Source: an uncultured Rhodobacter sp. (GTDB lineage Bacteria; Pseudomonadota; Alphaproteobacteria; Rhodobacterales; Rhodobacteraceae). From it: 7,868 bases of DNA. Shown in pieces: positions 1 through 5,150 of this stretch. The notes under the pieces were generated by a model. It did no database searches, was not told the DNA's origin, and was given only the letters and a program-made list of their open reading frames with translations. The stretch's first letter is position 1. Every line of letters begins with the position of its first letter. Where the stretch lies: NCBI GenBank assembly GCA_937901435.1, contig CALGTJ010000059.1, positions 1 through 7,868 of the forward strand. The letters run 5' to 3'. The translations under genes and the position numbers were made by a program.

Positions 1-212
1 TAGATTAAAGCTGCGCCAGCAATCCGATGCGAGTTCTCATTCGTCTGACAGCACCTCGACGACGCCAAACGTAGCCCAGATACTTCACCCTCTGCCGATA
101 ATAGCGCACCGCAAAGCATATAAATATCGCGTTGATCCTCTTTGCCGCGCATGATGCCACGGCGGTCAAAAAGCTGGGACAATAAATCCCCAAGAAACCG
201 ATTTCGCTGCAC
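1..212 (-). pseudogene. Malonyl-CoA decarboxylase-like gene, 5' part, probably decayed and cut by the window edge
   Basis: On the minus strand a GTG at 212-210 follows a GGAG ribosome binding site (222-219) by 6 nt. It opens a frame whose first 50 codons look like a genuine protein start. Residues 33-50 read LCGALLSAEGEVSGLRLA, which resembles the N-terminal helical region of bacterial malonyl-CoA decarboxylases (MatA type, usually with a pattern like LC.ALLS..GE.SG..LA). The family converts malonyl-CoA to acetyl-CoA and CO2. Left of position 63 the same frame stays open but no longer resembles the family. Plausible continuations appear in the other two frames instead (VVEVLSDE, then RIGLLAQL followed by a stop at 7-5). 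I infer small deletions or frameshifts. The alternative is an intact unrelated gene running off the window. The family assignment is from memory of sequence patterns. The palindrome at 249-260 lies just upstream. Confidence 0.5.
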
Positions 213-248
213 TACCGTCTCCAATTGTTCGAGAGTCGCTAGCTAATT

Positions 249-260
249 AATATCGATATT
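249..260. promoter_or_regulatory. Palindromic operator candidate, copy 1 (AATATCGATATT)
   Basis: A perfect 12-bp palindrome lies between the 3' end of gntR and the start of the malonyl-CoA decarboxylase-like remnant. The identical 12-mer occurs once more in the window, at 1383-1394 in the divergent promoter region. Two exact copies, each in an intergenic region next to a GntR-family gene, fit a binding site for that dimeric regulator. Here it would sit at or just downstream of the -10 region of a minus-strand promoter, a position typical of repression. Binding itself is inferred. Confidence 0.65.
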
Positions 261-288
261 TTTTAATTACGTCCAATTAAATCGTCAA
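260..288 (-). promoter_or_regulatory. Candidate promoter for the malonyl-CoA decarboxylase-like remnant
   Basis: Reading the minus strand, TTGACG (288-283) is followed after 17 nt by TAAAAA (265-260). This matches the sigma-70 consensus well at -35 and weakly at -10. Transcription would start near 253 and enter the remnant gene at 212. The -10 region abuts the palindrome at 249-260. The region is very AT-rich, so chance matches are likely. Confidence 0.35.
262..281. repeat. AT-rich inverted repeat beside operator copy 1
   Basis: TTTAATT (262-268) and AATTAAA (275-281) form 7-bp inverted arms around a 6-bp spacer, immediately next to the palindrome at 249-260. It could be a second regulator contact or a weak transcript end for gntR. 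The stem is all A/T and would be unstable as an RNA hairpin, so a terminator is unlikely. Confidence 0.3.
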
Positions 289-293
289 AATAC

Positions 294-959
294 TTATGAG
301 TCCATTTCGCGCGCCAGATACTCCCCCGTGAGGCGGTAATGTTTCAAAAGACATGCCGAGGCGCGATCCGCATCACATTGAATGGCCGCATCAAGGATTT
401 CTTGATGCTCGGCGGCGATATCGCGGCTTTGGTATTTGCTGCCGCTGGCGGCAAGGTTGCGATACCGAATGTTCAGATCATAAAGCTGCGCACAATACCG
501 CTCCAGCATCGGCGAGCCGCTATTGGCCAAAAGCGCCATGTGAAACGCCTTGTGGGCGTCTTCAAAAATCGTGACCTCCTGCCCAACGGCTTTCCGCATG
601 CGGTGGTGGATCAAGATCAATTGCTCTTCCCATTCGGGTGTCGCAGCTGCAATCGACTGGCGCAGCGCAAGATCTTCAAGCGTGCAACGCAGCGCCAAAA
701 TTTCCTCAAAGTTCGCTTTATTGGCGGGGGCCGCCCGAAACCCGCGTTGGTCGATCCGCTCGACAAGCATATCCGACGTCAGCAGGCTTAATGCCTCGCG
801 CACAGGGGACGCACCTGTATTCAGCAACCCGCGGAGTTGCTCGATTTTGAGCTTCTGACCTGCTGGCAAAGCGCCCGTCAAAATCATATCGCGTAAGGTC
901 ATGTAGGCGCCACGCGTGGCGGAACTTTCTTTACCGCCAGTGTCATCGATCATATTCAT
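294..959 (-). CDS. GntR-family transcriptional regulator, FadR subfamily with FCD domain
   Basis: This 221-residue protein is a ligand-responsive DNA-binding regulator. Residues about 14-78 form the GntR winged helix-turn-helix, including the typical stretch SPVREALSLL (51-60) and the wing around IDQRGFRAAP (69-78). Residues about 85-215 form the all-helical FCD ligand-binding domain. FCD domains usually bind a metal through an Asp and three His. Here the histidines H140, H185 and H207 are at the expected places, and H136 stands where Asp or Asn is common. The ATG at 959 has GAGGG 6 nt upstream, which favours it over the ATG two codons later. It lies 20 nt downstream of the YciI gene, so the two form a minus-strand operon. 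It is probably the local regulator, with the two AATATCGATATT sites as targets, and its ligand is likely the imported substrate or a pathway intermediate. Confidence 0.93.
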   Translation of the reverse strand: MNMIDDTGGKESSATRGAYMTLRDMILTGALPAGQKLKIEQLRGLLNTGASPVREALSLLTSDMLVERIDQRGFRAAPANKANFEEILALRCTLEDLALRQSIAAATPEWEEQLILIHHRMRKAVGQEVTIFEDAHKAFHMALLANSGSPMLERYCAQLYDLNIRYRNLAASGSKYQSRDIAAEHQEILDAAIQCDADRASACLLKHYRLTGEYLAREMDS

Positions 960-979
960 TGCGCGCCCTCATGCTGGCA

Positions 980-1366
980 TTAAGTCAAAGACACCGTTTT
1001 GGTCGAAAGCCCTACAGAAAGGGACAGTGAACCTTCGTTTATCATCCAGCGTCGTAAGGTGAAAGTACGCGCTCCGCTTTTGTGCATCGGGTCTTCCTCT
1101 GCCAATTTTCGGGCTGCGTCCAAGCTATCTGCGCGGTAAATGATAAGGCCCATTCCCTGCATCTCGTCGCCTGTTTCATCCGACATTGGCCCCGCAAAGG
1201 CGAGCTGTCCTGCGGTCTCTAATCGCGCTTGATAGGCGAGGTGATCAGGCAACGAGGCCTTTACCGCATCTGGTCCCAAGGCTGGTGTGCTTTGCGCTGC
1301 GTAAAGTTCGAGAGCCAGAGCGCCACGCGATTTCGCCTCTGTTTTATAATCCGCCCATTTCACCAT
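980..1366 (-). CDS. YciI-family protein (dimeric alpha-beta barrel), possible pathway enzyme
   Basis: This 128-residue protein contains the YciI core. The motif DHLAYQARLETAGQLAFAGP spans residues 41-60, and EEDPMHKSGARTFTLRRW spans 90-107. The family's conserved His-Asp pair is visible as H42 and D92. It is longer than a minimal YciI protein (about 95-100 residues), with an N-terminal stretch of about 25 residues and a C-terminal tail containing WMINEG. Most YciI proteins are uncharacterised. TftG of the 2,4,5-trichlorophenoxyacetate pathway, which dechlorinates 5-chlorohydroxyquinol, is a known member, and here the gene accompanies a hydroxyquinol-type dioxygenase. A role on the same intermediate or its lactone or quinone form is therefore plausible but inferred. 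I chose the ATG at 1366 because GGAGA (1380-1376) lies 9 nt upstream. A TTG at 1375 touches that site and is a poor start. Confidence 0.88.
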   Translation of the reverse strand: MVKWADYKTEAKSRGALALELYAAQSTPALGPDAVKASLPDHLAYQARLETAGQLAFAGPMSDETGDEMQGMGLIIYRADSLDAARKLAEEDPMHKSGARTFTLRRWMINEGSLSLSVGLSTKTVSLT

Positions 1367-1381
1367 CTTCGGCAATCTCCA

Positions 1382-1395
1382 AAATATCGATATTT
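1382..1395. promoter_or_regulatory. Palindromic operator candidate, copy 2, in the divergent promoter region
   Basis: AAATATCGATATTT is a perfect 14-bp palindrome. Its inner 12 bp are identical to the site at 249-260. It lies between the YciI-gntR pair (minus) and the FAH-led operon (plus), ending 1 nt before a TTGACA hexamer at 1397-1402. A regulator bound here could control both directions, blocking polymerase at the plus-strand -35 region and sitting in the leader of the minus-strand transcript. The assignment to the neighbouring GntR protein is inferred from position and repetition. Confidence 0.7.
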
Positions 1396-1396
1396 A

Positions 1397-1431
1397 TTGA
1401 CAACTGCAAATATAGTAGGCAGAAATTATAT
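1397..1431 (+). promoter_or_regulatory. Candidate promoter of the plus-strand catabolic operon
   Basis: A perfect -35 hexamer TTGACA lies at 1397-1402, one base after the palindrome. No good -10 hexamer sits at the ideal 17 nt spacing. AGAAAT at 1421-1426 gives an 18 nt spacer but matches poorly, and the better TTATAT (1426-1431) is too far away. A weak -10 would fit a promoter that needs an activator or is tightly controlled, but the exact start point is uncertain. Confidence 0.45.
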
Positions 1432-1441
1432 AAATTTACAA
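1412..1441 (-). promoter_or_regulatory. Candidate promoter of the YciI-gntR operon
   Basis: On the minus strand TTGTAA (1441-1436) is followed after 18 nt by TACTAT (1417-1412), a reasonable sigma-70 type pair. Transcription would start near 1405, placing the palindrome at 1382-1395 within the early leader. That would allow autoregulation by the gntR product. Confidence 0.4.
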
Positions 1442-1449
1442 GGACTGAG

Positions 1450-2316
1450 ATGATGAAATATTTGGTTGGTGAGACATCTTCGGGCACTGCAGTCTTTGCT
1501 GTGAAAGGCGAAAATGCCGTTAATCTTACGGCTTTGAACCCTGCCATCGGGGCTGACCTCATGGCTATGGTTCAATCGCCTGAGCTGATCGAATCGGTGG
1601 CCGACAAGATTGCAGATGCTCCACAAGTGGCTGTCTCGTCGATCACGCCAGCCCTTCCAATTGCCAATCCTGGCACGATCATTTGTCTCGGCCTGAACTA
1701 TACGGACCACATCAAGGAGGGTGGCTACGACATCCCCGATTATCCTGCTCTTTTCATGCGCGGTAAGAATTCGATCATGGCCGCTGGTGCGCCACTTGTG
1801 CGCCCGAATTGCTCTGACAAGCTTGATTATGAAGCCGAGCTGATGTTCATCGTTGGCAAAGGCGGGCGCCATATTTCCGAGGCCGACGCGCTCTTACACG
1901 TCTTTGGATACACTGTCTTTAACGATGGCTCTGTGCGCGATTACCAACGCAAGACGCACCAATGGACGCCAGGTAAGAATTTCGACAACACAGGGGCGAT
2001 TGGCCCGATTGTTGTGACCCCAGATGAGGTGCCAGCGGGTGCTGCTGGTTTGAAAATCGAAAGCCGCGTTGGGTCTGAGATCTTGCAATCCTCGAACACT
2101 GCGAACATGATCTGGTCTGTCGCGCAAACCATTGCGACGATCTCTGAATACACCACACTTGAGCCCGGTGACCTGATCGCGATGGGCACGCCTCCGGGTG
2201 TTGGCCACGCCAAGAAGCCTAGCCCACGCTGGCTTAAGCCCGGTGAGGTTGTTGATATCGAAATCGAAGGGATCGGCATTTGCTCGAACCCGATCGTGGA
2301 CGAGGTTAAAGCCTAA
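1450..2316 (+). CDS. Fumarylacetoacetate hydrolase (FAH) family enzyme
   Basis: This 288-residue cytosolic enzyme is of the single-domain FAH type, with a short N-terminal domain (about 1-70) and the FAH fold (about 75-285). The signature LGLNYTDHIKE (80-90) carries the catalytic His-Glu pair H87/E90. The metal ligands are E128 and E130 in DYEAEL, and D159 in FNDGS. Also present are PGKNFDNTG (174-182), SSNTANMIW (214-222) and GTPPGVG (246-252). Family members cleave C-C bonds of acylpyruvates and fumarylacetoacetate, hydrate 2-oxopentenoates or decarboxylate oxaloacetate, using Mg or Mn. The exact substrate cannot be read from the sequence. As first gene of an operon with an intradiol dioxygenase, it probably acts on a ring-cleavage product. 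AAGGA (1440-1444) precedes two adjacent ATGs at 1450 and 1453. Either could be used, and an upstream extension to 1186 would overlap the divergent YciI gene and promoter. The stop overlaps the next start by one base (TAATG). Confidence 0.93.
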   Translation: MMKYLVGETSSGTAVFAVKGENAVNLTALNPAIGADLMAMVQSPELIESVADKIADAPQVAVSSITPALPIANPGTIICLGLNYTDHIKEGGYDIPDYPALFMRGKNSIMAAGAPLVRPNCSDKLDYEAELMFIVGKGGRHISEADALLHVFGYTVFNDGSVRDYQRKTHQWTPGKNFDNTGAIGPIVVTPDEVPAGAAGLKIESRVGSEILQSSNTANMIWSVAQTIATISEYTTLEPGDLIAMGTPPGVGHAKKPSPRWLKPGEVVDIEIEGIGICSNPIVDEVKA

Positions 2317-2981
2317 TGAGCGCACCAACTGGTCCAGAACTCGCGGCCCTTCGGGCAAAAGCGCAAGAAGATCATCGTGCATTGCGGGGGCGAATTGATC
2401 GGCTTTCGGAAGATGCAATCGACCTGATCCTGCGCGATGCGCGGTCGCATTATGCATGGACTGATAAGCCGATTGCGGATGATCTGCTGCACGAGTTGTA
2501 CGACATCACGATCAACGGCCCGACCAGCATGAACACGCTGCCTGCGCGGTTCGTTTTTGTAAAAACACCCGAGGGTAAAGAGCGGTTAGCGAAGTCGCTG
2601 AAACCCCAAAATGTTGGAAAAATGATGGGTGCGCCTGTCACGGCAATCATCGCGTATGACATGGATTTCTGGAAGGAACTGCCGTTCCTTTTCCCGCACG
2701 AAGACCGCCGCCACCTGTTCGACGGCAACCCTGAGTATTGCGAAGACACGGCATATCGCAATGGTACCCTTCAAGGCGCATACTTTATGATTGCCGCGCG
2801 TGCGCTGGGCCTTGATGTGGGGGCGATGTCGGGGTTCTCGAATGCAATCGTCGACGAGGAATTCTTCGCGGAAACCTCGCTGAAATCAAACTTCTTGTGC
2901 AACATCGGTTACGCCGACGAGACAGCCCTGTTCCAAAAGCTGCCGCGTTTCGCTTTCGATCAAGTTTGCAGTTTTGCGTGA
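2316..2981 (+). CDS. Nitroreductase-family flavoprotein, RutE-like (malonic semialdehyde reductase type)
   Basis: This 221-residue protein resembles RutE over most of its length. The shared patterns are DARSHYAW (41-48), NGPTSMNTLPARFVF (67-81), TPEGKERL (84-91), APVTAIIAYD (106-115), FLFPHEDRR (124-132), YRNGTLQGAYFMIAARALGLD (147-167, with MSGF following at 171-174) and LKSNFLCNIGYAD (189-201). The nitroreductase fold binds FMN as a homodimer and uses NAD(P)H. RutE acts in pyrimidine breakdown, probably reducing malonic semialdehyde to 3-hydroxypropionate, and other members reduce quinones or nitro groups. The pyrimidine ring-opening genes are absent here, so the substrate is probably different, such as a quinone or aldehyde from the aromatic route. 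It has a charged N-terminal extension of about 25-30 residues compared with RutE. The start overlaps the FAH stop by one base, with GAGG 10 nt upstream, indicating translational coupling. Confidence 0.9.
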   Translation: MSAPTGPELAALRAKAQEDHRALRGRIDRLSEDAIDLILRDARSHYAWTDKPIADDLLHELYDITINGPTSMNTLPARFVFVKTPEGKERLAKSLKPQNVGKMMGAPVTAIIAYDMDFWKELPFLFPHEDRRHLFDGNPEYCEDTAYRNGTLQGAYFMIAARALGLDVGAMSGFSNAIVDEEFFAETSLKSNFLCNIGYADETALFQKLPRFAFDQVCSFA

Positions 2982-2993
2982 GAGGGGACTGAC

Positions 2994-3452
2994 ATGGCGA
3001 TCAAAATGAAAACCGTTGTCACCTATCGCGCGACCGCTGCATGCCCGACGCACGCGCGGACGGAAATCCCCGTGCGCGATTTGAATGTGATTATCGACGA
3101 GCCGTTGGAGCGGGGCGGCACAAACCTTGGACCGACCCCGACAGAGACCGCGATGACGGCGCTTATCGCTTGCACAAATGTGATCGGACACAAGAACGCA
3201 CATCGCCTTGGTGTTGATCTGGGAGAGGTCACCATCGATGCGGAATGCCAATTCGATCGGCGTGGCGTTCTGATGCAAGAGGAAATCGACGTGCCGTTTC
3301 CTGCGATCACGTTGACCGTGAATTGCACCACATCCGCCAGTCAGGAGGAGCTGACTTTGGTGGGCCAAGAGACTGCAAAATACTGCGCCATAGCCAAACT
3401 ATTCGAGGCATCTGGCACAGACCTAACCGTGAATTGGAAGAAGACGACTTAA
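2994..3452 (+). CDS. OsmC/Ohr-family protein
   Basis: This 152-residue protein belongs to the OsmC family, whose characterised members are thiol peroxidases that reduce organic hydroperoxides with two reactive cysteines. The two expected cysteines are present: C60 at the end of ALIAC on the central helix, and C131 in KYCAIAKLF. The stretch GGTNLGPTPTE (41-51) before the first cysteine is also typical. The overall form is closer to general OsmC-like proteins than to classical Ohr, so peroxidase activity is likely but not certain. The ATG at 2994 is preceded by AGAGGGGA (2981-2988), which overlaps the stop of the previous gene. It is part of the operon and may protect against peroxides formed when polyhydroxybenzenes autoxidise (inference). 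A GC-rich hairpin follows at 3461. Confidence 0.92.
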   Translation: MAIKMKTVVTYRATAACPTHARTEIPVRDLNVIIDEPLERGGTNLGPTPTETAMTALIACTNVIGHKNAHRLGVDLGEVTIDAECQFDRRGVLMQEEIDVPFPAITLTVNCTTSASQEELTLVGQETAKYCAIAKLFEASGTDLTVNWKKTT

Positions 3453-3460
3453 TCAATCTT

Positions 3461-3480
3461 GCGGGCAAAGCCCCGCTTTT
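3461..3480 (+). terminator. GC-rich hairpin with short T run between the OsmC and TRAP genes
   Basis: GCGGG (3461-3465) and CCCGC (3472-3476) form a 5-bp all-GC stem with a 6-nt loop, followed directly by TTTT. It looks like a short intrinsic terminator or attenuator. It sits 8 nt after the OsmC stop and just before the ribosome binding site of the TRAP binding-protein gene. Since the operon continues, partial termination or an RNA-stabilising or processing role is more likely than a full stop. Confidence 0.5.
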
Positions 3481-3497
3481 CTGGGAGGAGAAAAACG

Positions 3498-4571
3498 ATG
3501 ATGAATTGGACACGACGCAGCCTAATGGGGGCAGCACTTGCAACGATGACGGCAATGCCCGCCGTTGCACAAGAAACAATTTCCGCAGTTGTAATCGATG
3601 GGTATCCAGATCGCTCACTTTGGGTCCGCGAGTTCTCGGACTTCTTTATTCCCGAGGTTGATCGTCGCCTTGCCGAAGCGGGCAACTACGTCATGGATTG
3701 GCAGCAAAACTATGGCGGTTCCATCGTAAAACCACGCGGCGTGCTTGAGGGTGTGCAATTGGGGCTCGGCGATATCGGTATCGTCACCACAATTTTCCAC
3801 TCGTCAAAATTGCCGAGCCAAGGTCTTGCTGCGGTTACGCCGTTTGTTTCATCAGACGCCCGTGCTGTGGCCAAAGCGATCGATGAAATCGCGCGTGAAT
3901 TCCCTGCCATGCAGAATGAATTTGCGGCGCAAAACCAAGTCTACTTGGCAACCGGTGTCGTTCTTGACAGCTATCAGGTGTTCTCGACCAAAGAAGTTGC
4001 CACAGTTGCCGACCTTGAAGGTCTCAAGGTCGCAGGCGCCGGCATGAACTTACGTTACCTCGAAGGGATCAAAGACGCAGCAGGTGTGCGTGGAGGTCTG
4101 ACAGACTTCTACAATATGCTGCAAACAGGTCTTGTCGATGCCGCGATGCTTTGGCCCGAAGCCGCAGCAACCTTCAAAATATCCGAGGTTGCGCCGTACA
4201 TGCTGCGTGCAAACCTTGGCGCTGTGAACTCTAAAACAGTTACAGTGAACGCGGATTACTGGGCAAAATTGCCTGATGAAGTGAAAGCGGTCCTGCAAGC
4301 TGTTGCCATCGATTATCGTGATCACCTTGCAGGCATCGCGATGGATATCGCGGCGGAATCCGAGGCCGCATATGTCGCGTCGGGTGGCACCATCATCGAC
4401 GTTTCTGATGAGGACCGCACCGCTTGGGCCAACGCCATTCCGAATATCGCACAGGAATGGGCAACGTCCTTGAACGAAGGCGGTGAACCCGGATCCGAAA
4501 TGCTCGCCGCTTATTTGGCAAAGCTTGAGGCCGAAGGATTTGTAGGCGTGCGTGACTGGTCGCAGCCTTAA
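3498..4571 (+). CDS. TRAP transporter substrate-binding protein (DctP family)
   Basis: This 357-residue periplasmic binding protein delivers the substrate to the TRAP permease encoded next to it. Residues 1-24 form a signal peptide with an arginine pair (TRRSLM, 5-10), a hydrophobic core and an AVA site before Q25. The twin arginine resembles a Tat signal, though Sec export is possible. The mature part follows the DctP fold. It includes a GDIGIV segment (91-96), the interdomain region around DLEGLKVAGAG (172-182) and the FYNMLQTGLVDAAML segment (204-218). The arginine that usually binds the ligand carboxylate in the KIR-type motif is replaced by A179, with R186 the nearest arginine. The ligand may therefore not be a simple acid. 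GGGAGGAG (3483-3490) lies 7 nt before the ATG at 3498, and a second ATG follows at 3501. A TTG at 3459 would lack this site and spoil the signal peptide. Confidence 0.93.
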   Translation: MMNWTRRSLMGAALATMTAMPAVAQETISAVVIDGYPDRSLWVREFSDFFIPEVDRRLAEAGNYVMDWQQNYGGSIVKPRGVLEGVQLGLGDIGIVTTIFHSSKLPSQGLAAVTPFVSSDARAVAKAIDEIAREFPAMQNEFAAQNQVYLATGVVLDSYQVFSTKEVATVADLEGLKVAGAGMNLRYLEGIKDAAGVRGGLTDFYNMLQTGLVDAAMLWPEAAATFKISEVAPYMLRANLGAVNSKTVTVNADYWAKLPDEVKAVLQAVAIDYRDHLAGIAMDIAAESEAAYVASGGTIIDVSDEDRTAWANAIPNIAQEWATSLNEGGEPGSEMLAAYLAKLEAEGFVGVRDWSQP

Positions 4572-4598
4572 TTTAAGCACCCAGAGAGAGGACAGAAG

Positions 4599-5150
4599 AT
4601 GTTGAAAACTGCGCTTGCAGGCCTCTCTGGGGTCGCCAACAAACTTGCGATTGCCGCCAATATAGCAGGAACTTTGACGGTTCTTGCGTTGGTGGCAATC
4701 CTAAATATCGACGTGGTTGCGCGCGGCATCTTTAACGCGCCGATCAAAGGGACCTATGAAATCGTCCAGCTTTCGGTCGTCTTCATCGTGTTCCTACAAT
4801 TGGCTGATGTGGTCCGCGTTGACAGGCTGACCCGTTCCGACGGGTTCCTCAATCTGCTTCACAATCGTCGCCCCAAATTGACCGCGAACTTACGACGGAT
4901 CATCAATGCGGTCTCAGCAATTTTTATGTTTCTAATCGCCTACATCATGTTTCCTGAGTTCTTGCATATGTGGGACACCCAGGACTTCTTTGGCATCCCT
5001 GGCCTTTTCACAGCGCCTTGGTGGCCGATCAAATTGGTGATTGCGTCAGGTTGTGCTCTTTCAAGCCTGATCTTCGTCCTAAAGGTCATCACCGCGCAGG
5101 ACCGCCCAAAGCTGGTCCGCGCCCCTGAGCATGACGAGACTTCCAAATGA
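4599..5150 (+). CDS. TRAP transporter small permease (DctQ family)
   Basis: This 183-residue inner-membrane protein has four predicted membrane segments, at about 15-35, 53-72, 100-120 and 142-163. The typical DctQ motif around NIDVVARGIF.APIKGTYEI spans residues 36-54. The small subunit pairs with the large permease to form the Na+-driven TRAP importer. The start at 4599 is preceded by GAGAGAGGA (4584-4592). The stop overlaps the start of the large permease by 4 bases (ATGA), indicating translational coupling and a 1:1 complex. The C-terminal tail (167-183) is charged and probably cytoplasmic. Confidence 0.94.
   Translation: MLKTALAGLSGVANKLAIAANIAGTLTVLALVAILNIDVVARGIFNAPIKGTYEIVQLSVVFIVFLQLADVVRVDRLTRSDGFLNLLHNRRPKLTANLRRIINAVSAIFMFLIAYIMFPEFLHMWDTQDFFGIPGLFTAPWWPIKLVIASGCALSSLIFVLKVITAQDRPKLVRAPEHDETSK

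Noticed and set aside
5..193. Minus-strand 62-residue reading frame
   Set aside because: Its composition is unlike a protein and it has no ribosome binding site. The overlapping frame starting with GTG at 212 has a good site and malonyl-CoA decarboxylase-like sequence, although the last residues of the 62-residue frame may be a shifted piece of that gene.
339..791. Plus-strand 150-residue frame opposite gntR
   Set aside because: It lies wholly antisense to the well-supported gntR and has no recognisable motif.
1186..1449. N-terminal extension of the FAH reading frame
   Set aside because: It overlaps the divergent YciI gene and the promoter region. AAGGA and two ATGs at 1450 and 1453 give a start consistent with family length.
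1426..2457. Minus-strand frames of 148, 187, 112 and 79 residues opposite the FAH gene
   Set aside because: They are antisense shadows of a gene with intact catalytic motifs and show no family features.
4050..4580. Minus-strand 176-residue frame opposite the TRAP binding protein
   Set aside because: It is fully antisense to the binding-protein gene, rich in Cys and His in a pattern expected from a shadow frame, and has no plausible promoter or ribosome binding site.
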